From Petasospora fabianii (Eukaryota; Ascomycota; Saccharomycetes; Phaffomycetales; Wickerhamomycetaceae), in contig CP048715.1 in the NCBI GenBank assembly GCA_022641835.1, positions 1,240,001-1,304,000 on the forward strand: a stretch of DNA of 64,000 nucleotides, written 5' to 3'. Below, piece after piece: positions 30,568-40,309 of this stretch. Under the pieces are notes generated by a model. That model saw only the letters and a list, made by a program, of their open reading frames with translations. It had not been told where the DNA came from and made no database searches. The position numbers were made by a program, and so were the translations under genes. Position 1 is the stretch's first letter. Each line of letters starts with the position of its first letter.

Positions 30568-33500
30568 ATGACCAGTCCATACGACTCCACCACTTTCGGG
30601 CGATCTTTATCGTTACGAGTCGATGGAGGTGTTGGTGCCGTCTCCATATCACCAACGGGAAGAGATGTTGTTCTAGCTGGTCGTCAAGGTCTTTATGTTG
30701 TAGATCTTGATGATCCCTTTTCACCACCTCGTTGGTTACGACATCTTACAAGTTGGGAAGTTGCTGATGTTCAATGGTCTCCACATGCATCAATTAAACC
30801 AGCATGGGTCATCTCTACAAGTAATCAAAAAGCTATCGTTTGGAACCTGGCAAGAAGTGCAAATAACGCTATAGAACATGTTCTTCATGGTCATGATCGT
30901 GCCATTACAGATATCAATTTCCATCCAGATCATCCAGAGATCCTAGCAACATGTTCAGTTGATACCCAGGTACTTGCATGGGATACTCGTCAATCCAAAA
31001 GACCTGTCTACTCAGTTGCAGATTTTAGAGCTGGAGCTGCTCAAGTCAAATGGAATTTTAAGAATGAAAACTTATTAGCATCTGCACATGACAACTTCTT
31101 TTACGTTTGGGATTTCAGAAATAATGCTAAACCACTTCATAAAGTTCTTGCACATGATAGAAAGATTAATGGTGTTGATTTTAGCAGAACTATGGAACAT
31201 GAAATTGTATCTGCCTCAAGTGATGGTACTGTCAAATTTTGGGATCTTTCCAAAAGTGATTCAACTCCAACAAGTGTTATAACTACAGATTTCCCTGTTT
31301 GGAGAGCAAGACACTTACCATTTGGTCATGGTTGTGCTATAATGCCATTAAGAGGTGGTAATAACGCAGTCTACTTGGCAAATCATAAGGATCTCACTGG
31401 TGAATCTAAGCTACGACCTAGCTACGTGTTTAAAGGACATACTGATCGTGTTACGGATTTCCTTTGGCGTCAAAGAAACACGGGTACTGGTATTGATGAT
31501 AGAGAATTTCAATTGGTGACTTGGTCTAAGGATTGTGATCTTAGATTATGGAACATGAATGAAGAGTTGTATGACAAGATGGACTACAAGAGAGGTGTTA
31601 CCCCCGCTGAGAATTTACAACCATATGAATACAGAACGTATAGAGAGGAACCCAAGACACATGATGAGAACAAATTGGCATTAAAGAAGACAAAGGATAC
31701 TTTTGTCTCAAATCGTGGTGATCAATCCAAGACTAGTACAGCTGATCATCTTAATTGGCTTGCTGGTGTCAGAATGGGTAGATCCGCATTTGCTCCACCA
31801 ATTGAACAAAATCCAGATTCTGCATCTCTTGAAAACCCGGATAATCTAGGTGAAGAGGTCTCTGTTGTGGGTCATAAGTTCCCCAAAGTTAGATTTGAAA
31901 AAATCTCTGTTTCTACTGGTGTTCTTGTCTTTTCCTTGAGTGGTCCATGGGCAGCTGAGAGTGATGACCTTATATTTTTAAGAGTTGAGATGAAATTCCC
32001 TAAGGAGTACCCTCGTGATACTGTTTCATTCCGTATTGAAGAGAACAGAGACCTTATAGATGAGAAACGTCAAGATATCTTGAAAAACTTGAATGAGATC
32101 AGTAAGAAGTTTGCTGAAGTTGAAAGATTCACTTTAGAGGCATGTTTAAGATTCCTTATGGGTGAAAAAATTGATCTTGAGAACTTGAGACGTGAAGGTG
32201 ATGATGATGATAGTTTAAACATTGCCGATATGGATGATGTTGGTTCTTTACCTTCCACACAACCGTCAAGTGACAACGATGGTGATGATGATGATGATGA
32301 TGATGATGACGATGATGACGATGATGAAGATGACCTTTTCCCAATGATGAAACAAAGTGCTAAACTAAACTCATCAATTCACCGGAATAATCAATTTGAT
32401 AGTACTCCTATACCAAAGGGATGTGGTGCATCTTGGACAAAGACAGGACAGCTGGTCTGTTTCTTTATACCTAAACAAGAACCAAAAGTCCCACAAAAGC
32501 AATCAGTTGTCACATTTGAACAACAAGGTTTTGACTTGAGTGATGATTCTCTTGCTGAAGATTGGGCTGATGTTCTCGAGAGAGATGCCACTTCTCGTAA
32601 AGTTCCAGGGATATTTAGAATTCAGAAGTTTCATGGGATTGGTGGTAATGGTGGTAATGGTGGTGCGTCTTCTCGACATACTGCTGATTCTGTGACTGAA
32701 AGATCACAACACTCGTTGACTCGAGACGGTAATGTTAACAACATTGTGGCAATTTTTGACTTTACACATTTGATTCCATCCAAATTTGAACTTGCATCTG
32801 AATACCGTGTTATGGGTGATCAACCAAGAGAGCTTGCTCTTCATAACGCTAGTGTTTGTGAAAAGTATGGATACACCGATCTCAAAGATGCTTGGAACAT
32901 CTTGGCACTTATCTTGAAGAAAGATTTCTACTGGGGTGCACATCCATTTGGTCGTACTTGGCTCGTTAAGGAGATGATGACATATTTTGAGAAACTTGGT
33001 AATGTTCAAATGTTAGCTACGATGAGTTGTGTTTTACAAGTTGCATCATCGGGGAATCTTGGATTTCAAATGAATTATTTACCTGCGTCAAAGCCATCAT
33101 CATTAAGAAACCATAGGTTGTCGTCTGTCAGTGAACACACTGGGTCCAATTACTCAGAGACAAACGTTCGCCATTCATCACGAAGCTCTTCGGTAATGGC
33201 ATCCAATATGACTATGACCAACACTGAAAAGAACTATAACGTCAAGATAGAGATGATGAATGAGGCTATCTTGGGATACGGTGAAGAGTCCTTCTCAATG
33301 ACTCTTATCGATCATGGTGATGAAAGATATGGTCGTTATCGTGCAGAATATGCTAATATCTTATACGCATGGGGACTTGTATTAAGAAGAGCTGAAGTAC
33401 AGAAACTCAACGATGCCTGTTCTGAACCATCACACGATGTATCAATGGGTAAATTGTTACTTTTAGACAAGGGTACAAACGATTGTGTCTATTGTGGACT

Positions 33501-33639
33501 ACGTTTATCAAGAAGAGTGTTTGGCTGTGCAGAGTGTAAACACGCATTACACGCTGGTTGTGCCACTGAATGGTGGTCACAATCCAAAGAATGTGCCACT
33601 GGATGTGGCTGTGAGTGTTTACAACATAAAGATGTTTAA
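30568..33639 (+). CDS. MTC5: SEA complex subunit Mtc5/Sea3
   Basis: A 1023-residue WDR59-type protein. An N-terminal WD40 propeller (about 20-330; repeats such as VLHGHDRAITDINFHPDH, SASSDGTVKFWDL and VFKGHTDRVTDFLW) is followed by an RWD domain (about 430-535; LEACLRFLMGEKIDL) and a C-terminal RING-like zinc domain (YCGLRLSRRVFGCAECKHAL to CATGCGCEC). The RWD plus RING arrangement separates it from Rtc1 (WDR24) and Sea4 (Mios). Within the SEACAT/GATOR2 arm it counteracts SEACIT and favours TORC1 activity at the vacuole. A GAT-encoded poly-Asp run lies at 32283-32334. Confidence 0.92.
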   Translation: MTSPYDSTTFGRSLSLRVDGGVGAVSISPTGRDVVLAGRQGLYVVDLDDPFSPPRWLRHLTSWEVADVQWSPHASIKPAWVISTSNQKAIVWNLARSANNAIEHVLHGHDRAITDINFHPDHPEILATCSVDTQVLAWDTRQSKRPVYSVADFRAGAAQVKWNFKNENLLASAHDNFFYVWDFRNNAKPLHKVLAHDRKINGVDFSRTMEHEIVSASSDGTVKFWDLSKSDSTPTSVITTDFPVWRARHLPFGHGCAIMPLRGGNNAVYLANHKDLTGESKLRPSYVFKGHTDRVTDFLWRQRNTGTGIDDREFQLVTWSKDCDLRLWNMNEELYDKMDYKRGVTPAENLQPYEYRTYREEPKTHDENKLALKKTKDTFVSNRGDQSKTSTADHLNWLAGVRMGRSAFAPPIEQNPDSASLENPDNLGEEVSVVGHKFPKVRFEKISVSTGVLVFSLSGPWAAESDDLIFLRVEMKFPKEYPRDTVSFRIEENRDLIDEKRQDILKNLNEISKKFAEVERFTLEACLRFLMGEKIDLENLRREGDDDDSLNIADMDDVGSLPSTQPSSDNDGDDDDDDDDDDDDDDEDDLFPMMKQSAKLNSSIHRNNQFDSTPIPKGCGASWTKTGQLVCFFIPKQEPKVPQKQSVVTFEQQGFDLSDDSLAEDWADVLERDATSRKVPGIFRIQKFHGIGGNGGNGGASSRHTADSVTERSQHSLTRDGNVNNIVAIFDFTHLIPSKFELASEYRVMGDQPRELALHNASVCEKYGYTDLKDAWNILALILKKDFYWGAHPFGRTWLVKEMMTYFEKLGNVQMLATMSCVLQVASSGNLGFQMNYLPASKPSSLRNHRLSSVSEHTGSNYSETNVRHSSRSSSVMASNMTMTNTEKNYNVKIEMMNEAILGYGEESFSMTLIDHGDERYGRYRAEYANILYAWGLVLRRAEVQKLNDACSEPSHDVSMGKLLLLDKGTNDCVYCGLRLSRRVFGCAECKHALHAGCATEWWSQSKECATGCGCECLQHKDV
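32283..32334 (+). repeat. (GAT/GAC)n trinucleotide repeat in MTC5
   Basis: About 17 codons of GAT with interspersed GAC and GAA, encoding an acidic Asp tract between the RWD domain and the C-terminal half. Expected to vary in length between strains. Confidence 0.85.
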
Positions 33640-34004
33640 TCTTAATGAATACTACAATATCTATTATATACAAAGATTATGGTACTTCCCAAAGGGGTAA
33701 TCTTCCGTATTAGGAAATAACGCGCCCTTTCCCATTTTTTCGCCCGTTAGAAATATGTTTCATCTTATGGATCAAAAATACCAAACTCTTATCACTTACA
33801 ACTAGTTGTTTCCAGCAGCCATTAACTTATAAAAGTCCTAAGGCCCAGCGCACTTACCTGAACATCAGTGGCTTCATCCTTCCTTCACCACTCTCTCCTT
33901 TTAAATACACCAAGAGAAAGCTCCTTATCCAGAGACCATACCGCGCCTCCTTCTTTAATCAAAGCAGCCAACTTTCCCCCCGTTGTTAAGACATATAAGA
34001 AATA
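33640..34004. promoter_or_regulatory. CDC42 promoter and leader region
   Basis: About 365 bp with pyrimidine-rich stretches just before the CDC42 ATG (33870-33995). No gene recognised. Confidence 0.5.
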
Positions 34005-34656
34005 ATGCAAACCATCAAGTGTGTTGTTGTCGGTGATGGTGCCGTCGGTAAGGTGAGTTTATCGTTTTCCCCTCAATTCTACTGTTCATCCCCCGCAAGC
34101 AGTGTACTAACCTATCGGATAGACGTGTCTCCTCATATCTTACACCACTAACAAGTTCCCTGCTGATTATGTGCCTACCGTTTTTGACAACTATGCTGTC
34201 ACTGTAATGATTGGCGATGAGCCATACACTTTCGGTCTTTTCGATACTGCTGGTCAGGAAGATTATGATAGATTACGTCCACTTAGTTATCCATCTACAG
34301 ATGTATTCCTTGTCTGCTTTTCCATCACTTCTCCAGCTTCTTTTGAGAATGTTCGTGAAAAATGGTTCCCAGAGATTCATCATCATGCTCCAGGTGTTCC
34401 AGCTATCATTGTTGGTACACAAATTGATCTTCGTGATGATCAAATCATCATTGAGAGACTTAAGAGACAAGGTGCTTCCCCTATCAAGCCAGAAGAAGGT
34501 GAAAGACTTGCAAAGCAACTTGGTGCAGTTAAATATGTGGAATGTTCTGCCTTAACACAGAGAGGTTTGAAGAATGTCTTTGATGAGGCTATTGTCGCTG
34601 CACTTGAACCAGAAGCTGTTCAGACAAAGAGAAAGAAAAAATGTACCATTCTTTAA
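34005..34656 (+). CDS. CDC42: Rho-family GTPase Cdc42, spliced
   Basis: Exon 1 is 34005-34052, the intron 34053-34122 (70 nt; donor GTGAGT, branch TACTAAC, acceptor TAG) and exon 2 34123-34656. The product has 193 residues starting [20 protein letters not shown]. The intron falls between the Lys and Thr codons of the P-loop GDGAVGKT, in phase 0. Switch [12 protein letters not shown], switch [14 protein letters not shown], base-specificity TQID and SAL motifs, and a polybasic C-terminus with CAAX box CTIL for geranylgeranylation are visible. It is the master polarity switch for budding, mating and sporulation. The frame from exon 2 alone would miss the P-loop. Confidence 0.97.
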
Positions 34657-35181
34657 ATGTGTCCCTGCATCGTCATGACTCTCTCCTTCTCTTTCTCTTC
34701 TTTTACCTTTCTCTTCTCTATCTACTCACACTTTTCAAAGAAGGGGGCACCTATACCAACCATATCAACACTACCCACCACCCGACGTTGTTTGATTACC
34801 CTGTTTTTCTCTTCAGTTAATGAGTTTCTTGGTTACGTTGTCCCTTTCTTTGAAAGTCACCAAGGTAGAGAGTGTGTACACTATGCACTGCAACAATGAT
34901 ACAATCTATGATTGTGTCTAGCTATAGTCTCATCTTTGACAGATTAATACGTGCTCATATACAAATGTGTTTTTGTTGAAGAGTTGATAATGTAGAAGGT
35001 AGAAATCATACAAATATATCATTATCTAATAACATATGCTCATAGACACTCTGTATAAACCGTTCATTAGATTTGAATGAAGACAACCTGTTAATAACAT
35101 GTTATTCTACTCTTATAGGCGTTGCGGGTAACCCTTATTATAATGATGGGGAGAGAAAAAAAATGAAAAAAAAATAAAACA
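34657..35181. other. CDC42 3' flank
   Basis: About 525 bp. It is pyrimidine-rich after the CDC42 stop, then AT-rich; a poly-A stretch on the plus strand (35156-35177) is the T-run terminator of the adjacent minus-strand tRNA. No gene. Confidence 0.5.
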
Positions 35182-35255
35182 TGATTTCGCCCAGGATCGA
35201 ACTGGGGACGTTCTGCGTGTTAAGCAGATGCCATAACCAACTAGACCACGAAACC
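35182..35255 (-). tRNA. tRNA-Val (AAC), copy 1
   Basis: A 74-nt intronless tRNA on the minus strand. Acceptor GGTTTCG pairs with CGAAATC allowing a G-U pair, the anticodon stem-loop is TCTGC-TTAACAC-GCAGA with anticodon AAC, and the T arm is CCCAGTTCGATCCTGGG. It is identical to the plus-strand copy at 38630-38703. A T-rich terminator follows on the minus strand. Confidence 0.96.
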
Positions 35256-36101
35256 TGTTTCTTGTTGTTTAATTGTGGACTGTTTGATAATATACATGGG
35301 GGATATACTCTAATGATATATCTTCTCTTTTTGGCATAAATGGTTGCTATTTCAACTCTAAACCATGCTCATAATAGTTATTGATATAGATAGTACCTAA
35401 GTTACCTGTTGAAACATTTTTATATCATAAGTCAAATAAATTTTATGAATTAATTTATTTAGAAGATCTCTTACAGAGGTCATAATGTTTATATATTGTA
35501 AAAAAGATTTATTCAGTACAATTAAGAGTAAATACATTAATTAAATATACATAATCTTCTAATCACATATACTTTCTTTACTTGTCATAATCATCCTAAG
35601 ATCATTCGGTAGTGTCCTATTCAGAGAGTGATGATGATATCATCCCTACTGGAGAGTATACCAGATACATGAGTAGATCTAAAGCAAAACTACAAACAAC
35701 TTGATAAATAGTACTATCATTAAGACACAGAGAGCCCTTGCAGTTGAAGCAATAGGTTATCCCCGTGCTATATATCTATTTTGTAACAGTTGATGTCATT
35801 ATGATCATGGGAAGAACAGCATCTGTCAGTTGTTTTGTCGTCATGAGTCGTGCAAGATAGCTAGCATACCATAGGTAAAGCAATACTAATCTTTTGTGAT
35901 TGAAAGTTGTTGAAATTTGTTAAAATGATGGGTATGGTGATGTGCAGATGGAGTGAGAGTTTGTTGAATCTCTCAGGAATTGAAAACTTGTTTGGGTTGA
36001 AACATTAAAAGCAGTTTAGTAAAGATGAGAGAGGGAAAGTATTGTTGAAAGGAACAATCCCATCAAGGGTTGAATCCTGTTTGAAGAAGCCCATAGGTAT
36101 A
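35256..36101. other. AT-rich spacer between tRNA-Val and MET13
   Basis: About 850 bp without a coding frame of note. It is AT-rich with no recognised LTR, repeat or RNA gene. Being next to a tRNA it would be a usual landing site for Ty-type elements, but I see no element ends. Confidence 0.5.
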
Positions 36102-37898
36102 TCACAAATCCTGTAACAAGGAAAAGATCTTATCATTACCGACATAGTCATTATCGACAATGTTAACCAATGCATAATCATCAATGATAGACTTGATGAT
36201 TTGTCTAGAGATGGATCCTTCTTCAAAGATATGACTCCATTCAGCAATGATTCTGTAAAATTCATCCTTCCAAGCTAAGAAGGAAACTTTTTCCACAATA
36301 GTTGGTTGAAGAACTTCTTGACCTGGGAAGATACCCCAAGTAACAGCATTAGCAGAATCATCCTTAGTGTTTGAATTCAAATCATCGTTAACATCAATGG
36401 CAAAGAATGTTAAGATGTTATAGTTATCCTTATCATTATTGCTTGTGTTGAAAGGTTTGTTAATCTCATCAATCTTTTGAATGAAGTTGTTCAGTTTAGT
36501 CTTTGGAATCAAGAATTCCAAGTATTGCTTTTGATAAACAAATCCATTCTTTGGACCCCATCCATAAGATGGATCATTAGAAGTTGCACCATTAACACGT
36601 GGTTGAGAATTAACAGTAAGGATACCTCTATTGTTAAGATCAATGAGTTGTTCTTTGAAAGAGTTGACCTCGGATGTAACTGGAGTATCAGACCATGGTA
36701 ACGATCCAATCTTACCTTGTAGATAAGAGACAACTAAGTTAGAGATATCTTTAACAGATGTTGGTTCACCCCAAAGTTCCATTGCTCTCTTTGGAGATTG
36801 ACGAAGTAAACCTGAAGTAAAGAGTTCAACATCACCAAATGCAGCAGAGTTTGCATCACCCCATCTTCCATTAGGGAATTCATCCCAATTCTTAGTTCTG
36901 TTAATATAAGAATATTTTCTGTTTTTCCAAAAGATTGGTCTAACAGTTTCATTTGTTCTGTTTGGATTAAGAGATTTTCTCCATGGTAGGAAGTCAACGT
37001 TATTTGCAGTGATTAGTCCTAGTGTTTCCAAGATCATGATTGAAGATTTTTCCAAATTCATTGTATAGAAATGAACATGATTAACATAACCTGAATCCAA
37101 GAGCTTTTGACACATCTCAGCAACTAGTTCAGTACCTGCTTGTCTAACGAGTTGATCATCATCCTTAATGTCTTGTAATTTGGCTTCAAAGTTCTCGGGG
37201 ATGTTGATTTCACACCATGTAGCTCTTCTCTTAAAAGCTGCATATGAAGAGATTGGCATGATACCTGGGATGATTGGGATAGTTATACCTTTGGATCTGA
37301 TCTTTTTACACCACTCAATGAAATTTTCAGCATCATAAAACATCTGAGTAATGATAAAATCTGCACCAGCATCACATTTCTCTTTCAAATGATCAATCAA
37401 GGAATCAACATTAGACTCTTCTGGATGTCCCTCTGGATAAGCAGCAACACCAATATCGAAATGATCACCATATTTCTCTCTAATGTATTTGACAAGATCT
37501 TTAGCATAAGTGAAACCACCTTCAACTGCAGTCCATTCACCACCTTCAATTGGTGGATCACCTCTTAAAGCCAAGATATTTTGACAACCTGAATCATAAG
37601 CGTCTTTCAAAGCATTATCAATGAGTTCAATAGGCATATTGGTACATGTCAAATGCATACATGTCTCTAAACCTAGAACTGATTGAGCAGTAGAGACGAT
37701 ATCAGTAGTTAAGTTTGAGAGACGACCACCAGCATTCCATGTAACATCGATGAATTCTGGATTCAAGTTGTACATTCTGTCCATTCTATCATAAAGGTTT
37801 TGAACACCTTGAGAAGTCTTTGGGACAAAGAATTCAAATGAGAAAGTTGCCTTGTCAGACTCCTCGTGGGCCTTTTGAAGCTTATGACTGATCCTCAT
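36102..37898 (-). CDS. MET13: Methylenetetrahydrofolate reductase Met13
   Basis: A 598-residue enzyme (S. cerevisiae Met13 is 600 aa, Met12 657). The N-terminal TIM barrel carries FSFEFFVPKTSQG, the FAD/folate region LTCTNMPIELIDNAL, NILALRGDPP, GVAAYPEGHPEE, and DFIITQMFYDAENF. The C-terminal regulatory domain (about 320-598) includes the SYGWGPKNGFVYQKQYLEFL segment. It reduces 5,10-methylene-THF to 5-methyl-THF for methionine synthesis. Met13 is preferred over Met12 on length. The promoter contains a 12-bp palindrome. The gene is flanked by inverted tRNA-Val genes. Confidence 0.93.
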   Translation of the reverse strand: MRISHKLQKAHEESDKATFSFEFFVPKTSQGVQNLYDRMDRMYNLNPEFIDVTWNAGGRLSNLTTDIVSTAQSVLGLETCMHLTCTNMPIELIDNALKDAYDSGCQNILALRGDPPIEGGEWTAVEGGFTYAKDLVKYIREKYGDHFDIGVAAYPEGHPEESNVDSLIDHLKEKCDAGADFIITQMFYDAENFIEWCKKIRSKGITIPIIPGIMPISSYAAFKRRATWCEINIPENFEAKLQDIKDDDQLVRQAGTELVAEMCQKLLDSGYVNHVHFYTMNLEKSSIMILETLGLITANNVDFLPWRKSLNPNRTNETVRPIFWKNRKYSYINRTKNWDEFPNGRWGDANSAAFGDVELFTSGLLRQSPKRAMELWGEPTSVKDISNLVVSYLQGKIGSLPWSDTPVTSEVNSFKEQLIDLNNRGILTVNSQPRVNGATSNDPSYGWGPKNGFVYQKQYLEFLIPKTKLNNFIQKIDEINKPFNTSNNDKDNYNILTFFAIDVNDDLNSNTKDDSANAVTWGIFPGQEVLQPTIVEKVSFLAWKDEFYRIIAEWSHIFEEGSISRQIIKSIIDDYALVNIVDNDYVGNDKIFSLLQDL

Positions 37899-38163
37899 CG
37901 GTGGAGCTTTGTCTGTTGCTTATGGACGATGTAGAAAGAAATAGATCCTTCAAAGGATGTAATTGAATGTGGATGGATGGAAGAACTAAAGGCAAACCAA
38001 TCACTGATCAGTTGAACAGTTCAAACACTTTACCAAGTAGTAATCAGTGTCCCTTCTTAAGAGATTCTCCATGTGAAAGATGATGATTCAGAGCCTCGGC
38101 GTTCGCGCAGTCAATGCGTTTTTCCATGTGGTTTTTAAGCCGGTACCGGCGAACACTTTGTTC

Positions 38164-38166
38164 TAT

Positions 38167-38209
<43 letters not shown>

Positions 38210-38211
38210 TA
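38164..38211. repeat. (TTTA)n microsatellite
   Basis: About twelve uninterrupted copies of a TTTA/TTAT unit. Confidence 0.95.
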
Positions 38212-38403
38212 ATGGTTAGTTAGATGTATATGTTTATGTTTGTATGTCTGTTCAAGATAAGCTGCATATAAGCATCTTATCTGCATGCTACATGCTACAT
38301 GCTGATGCCATGAATACCCGTACACGGCCTCATCTCTTCTCTAAGCACTATACTCCTAAGATAGATGCCTCGTTTAGATATGCCGTAGTGTGGTAGGGGC
38401 AGC

Positions 38404-38404
<1 letters not shown>

Positions 38405-38449
<45 letters not shown>
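38405..38449. repeat. (AT)n microsatellite
   Basis: About 22 AT dinucleotides, followed by AAATATAT variants to 38467. Such perfect palindromic repeats can extrude cruciforms and are length-variable. Confidence 0.95.
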
Positions 38450-38453
<4 letters not shown>

Positions 38454-38629
38454 TATATAAATATATGATGTCTTTACTTGATAGAGATCGTTTTGGTACT
38501 ATGTATTTGTTCATTGATATGTGTTTAGATAGAATGTATTGATAGAAGGACTCATAACCCGTTAATGCTTAAAGTGGTATTAAGCATACAGAGTTACTCA
38601 AACACCAACAACAAAAACCACAACAAAAT

Positions 38630-38703
38630 GGTTTCGTGGTCTAGTTGGTTATGGCATCTGCTTAACACGCAGAACGTCCCCAGTTCGATCCTGGGCGAAA
38701 TCA
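38630..38703 (+). tRNA. tRNA-Val (AAC), copy 2
   Basis: A 74-nt intronless tRNA, identical to the minus-strand copy at 35182-35255, with anticodon AAC. It is preceded by CAACAAAAT (initiation-like) and followed by T-runs at 38707-38713, which serve as RNA polymerase III terminators. Confidence 0.96.
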
Positions 38704-38834
38704 TTCTTTTTTTACTTTTTTTTTACTTTTTTATCCTTTATTTGTCTAATGATAGTCATTCATCCCTCTTTTGGTCTTCATTTGTGTCTGTTTGATGATA
38801 GCTAAGTATGAATCTGCATAAGTATATAAGTAGT

Positions 38835-39614
38835 TTATGTATAAACAATACCACCATCAACAACAATAGATTGACCTGTAATGTAATCAGATTTTGGAGA
38901 AGCTAAGAAAGAAACCAAGTCTGCAATATCTTGTGGTTGAGAACCTCTCCCAAGGGCAATATTCTCAATATATTTCTTAACGGTATCACCTTTGGGAACA
39001 CCAGCGTATTCACCCATTTTTTCATCAATTAAATCCCACATTGGTGTTAGCACTATACCTGGACAATAAGTATTAACAGTGATATTTCTTGTAGCTAATT
39101 CCTTAGCAGCAGCTTGGTTTAAACCTCTAACTGCCCATTTAGAAGCTGAATAAAGTGAAAGCATCTCAAATGCGTTATGAGCAGCAACTGATGCAGCAGA
39201 GATGATCTTACCACCATGACCAAGTTCATCAAACTTGGTAGCAGCAGCTTGAATACCCCAAAGGACACCACCAAGATTGATTTGAGTAATAGCTAATAAG
39301 TCAGCCTCGGTGGCTTCGACTAATGGAGTCACTTGACAAATACCAGCATTGTTAACAATAGTGTTAAACCCACCAAGTTGTTTATGAGTCTGATTAACAG
39401 CATTAAAGATATCATCTCTCTTTGCAGAGTTTGCCTCGACAAATATAGCATTATTACTAATCTTCTTAAGTTCCTCCACAGTGGCCATTGCTTGATCCTT
39501 TTGAGATGCAAGATCTGTAATGGCAACTTGGTATCCATCATGGGCAAGTTGAAGGGCAATGGCCTTACCGATACCCCTAGAGGCACCAGTGACAAGTGCA
39601 GTTCTAAGTGACAT
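38835..39614 (-). CDS. SDR oxidoreductase, diacetyl reductase/butanediol dehydrogenase-like (copy 1)
   Basis: A 259-residue classical short-chain dehydrogenase. The cofactor motif is TGASRGIG (9-16), the structural motif NNAG (88-91), and the catalytic residues Ser142, Tyr155 and Lys159 (YSASK). The late motifs [15 protein letters not shown] and [11 protein letters not shown] resemble bacterial BudC-type meso-2,3-butanediol dehydrogenase/diacetyl reductase, which interconverts diacetyl, acetoin and butanediol with NAD(H). The ATG at 39612-39614 is chosen to match the tandem copy 2. Cytosolic, no signal. The reaction is inferred from resemblance; other small polyols or ketones are possible. 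Confidence 0.83.
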   Translation of the reverse strand: MSLRTALVTGASRGIGKAIALQLAHDGYQVAITDLASQKDQAMATVEELKKISNNAIFVEANSAKRDDIFNAVNQTHKQLGGFNTIVNNAGICQVTPLVEATEADLLAITQINLGGVLWGIQAAATKFDELGHGGKIISAASVAAHNAFEMLSLYSASKWAVRGLNQAAAKELATRNITVNTYCPGIVLTPMWDLIDEKMGEYAGVPKGDTVKKYIENIALGRGSQPQDIADLVSFLASPKSDYITGQSIVVDGGIVYT

Positions 39615-40309
39615 AGTGTATGACTGATACACTGATTGATACACTGATTGATCTATGGAATAAAGTGTGTCTAGCCGACACTGTCCAAAGAGCAGGTGAG
39701 TACTTATATATCAGGGGTCAAACCTATGAGACCCAAAAAGGGGTGAATTGTGTGGGGACATGTAAGCTCATGTCCCAGTTTACATGTCTCCTCTCATATC
39801 TCCGCAATAAAGATAAAATGGGTAATTCTCGCTGCAAAGATGAGACAGATCTTGTAGAGTGGGGGTGGTATTCAGGGGTGTTCTTTTACAGTGGGGCAAT
39901 AGAGGGAGACAATAGATTAGGACATATACTTGGATAGCTAGGGTTCTTAGAGAGAAGAGACTGATTATATGATATTACAAGTAAGAGATTCTTTTTATCA
40001 ACTAGTCTCAAGATCCAAAGCTCACAAGCTAAAGCTTGAAATGAAGTGAATCAAATGTATAATGCGGGGACCCGGCAGGTTATCTAATTCATTCGGTGTC
40101 CGCTTTACAACCACTGGAAACAAATTGATCTCAAGAAGTGTTTTGTTGGATATACCAGAGTAACTGGATTGTCCAGTGGACATGAGACAGAGAGCCTAAG
40201 AGACTAGAGATCAAAGGGCAAGACTAGAGCCCACTGTGGGGTTGATTACTCCGTCGGAGATTAGAGCTACAGTGTCTCATTCACATCTTCTACTATTAAC
40301 TTATACACA
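39615..40309. promoter_or_regulatory. Spacer between tandem SDR genes
   Basis: About 700 bp, promoter of copy 1 and 3' flank of copy 2. It includes the inverted repeat GGGACATG-6-CATGTCCC (39755-39776) and nearby related TTTACATGTC and GTCCAGTGGACATG motifs. CTCCGTCGGAG (about 40249-40259) is a further zinc-cluster-like dyad. No coding gene. Confidence 0.5.

Larger units (their letters stand above)
37899..38629. other. MET13 promoter and tRNA-Val upstream spacer
   Basis: About 730 bp holding a perfect 12-bp palindrome GCCGGTACCGGC (38139-38150) about 240 bp before the MET13 ATG, a tetranucleotide and a dinucleotide microsatellite, and a short GCTACAT repeat near 38288-38302. No gene. Confidence 0.55.

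Noticed and set aside
35256-36101. Solo LTR next to tRNA-Val, prompted by a TGTTGAAACA start at about 35407
   Set aside because: No matching CA end, no target duplication and no second copy in the window; treated as plain AT-rich spacer.
36102-37898. Identification as MET12 rather than MET13
   Set aside because: Length of 598 residues fits Met13; Met12 is longer. A tree would be needed for certainty.
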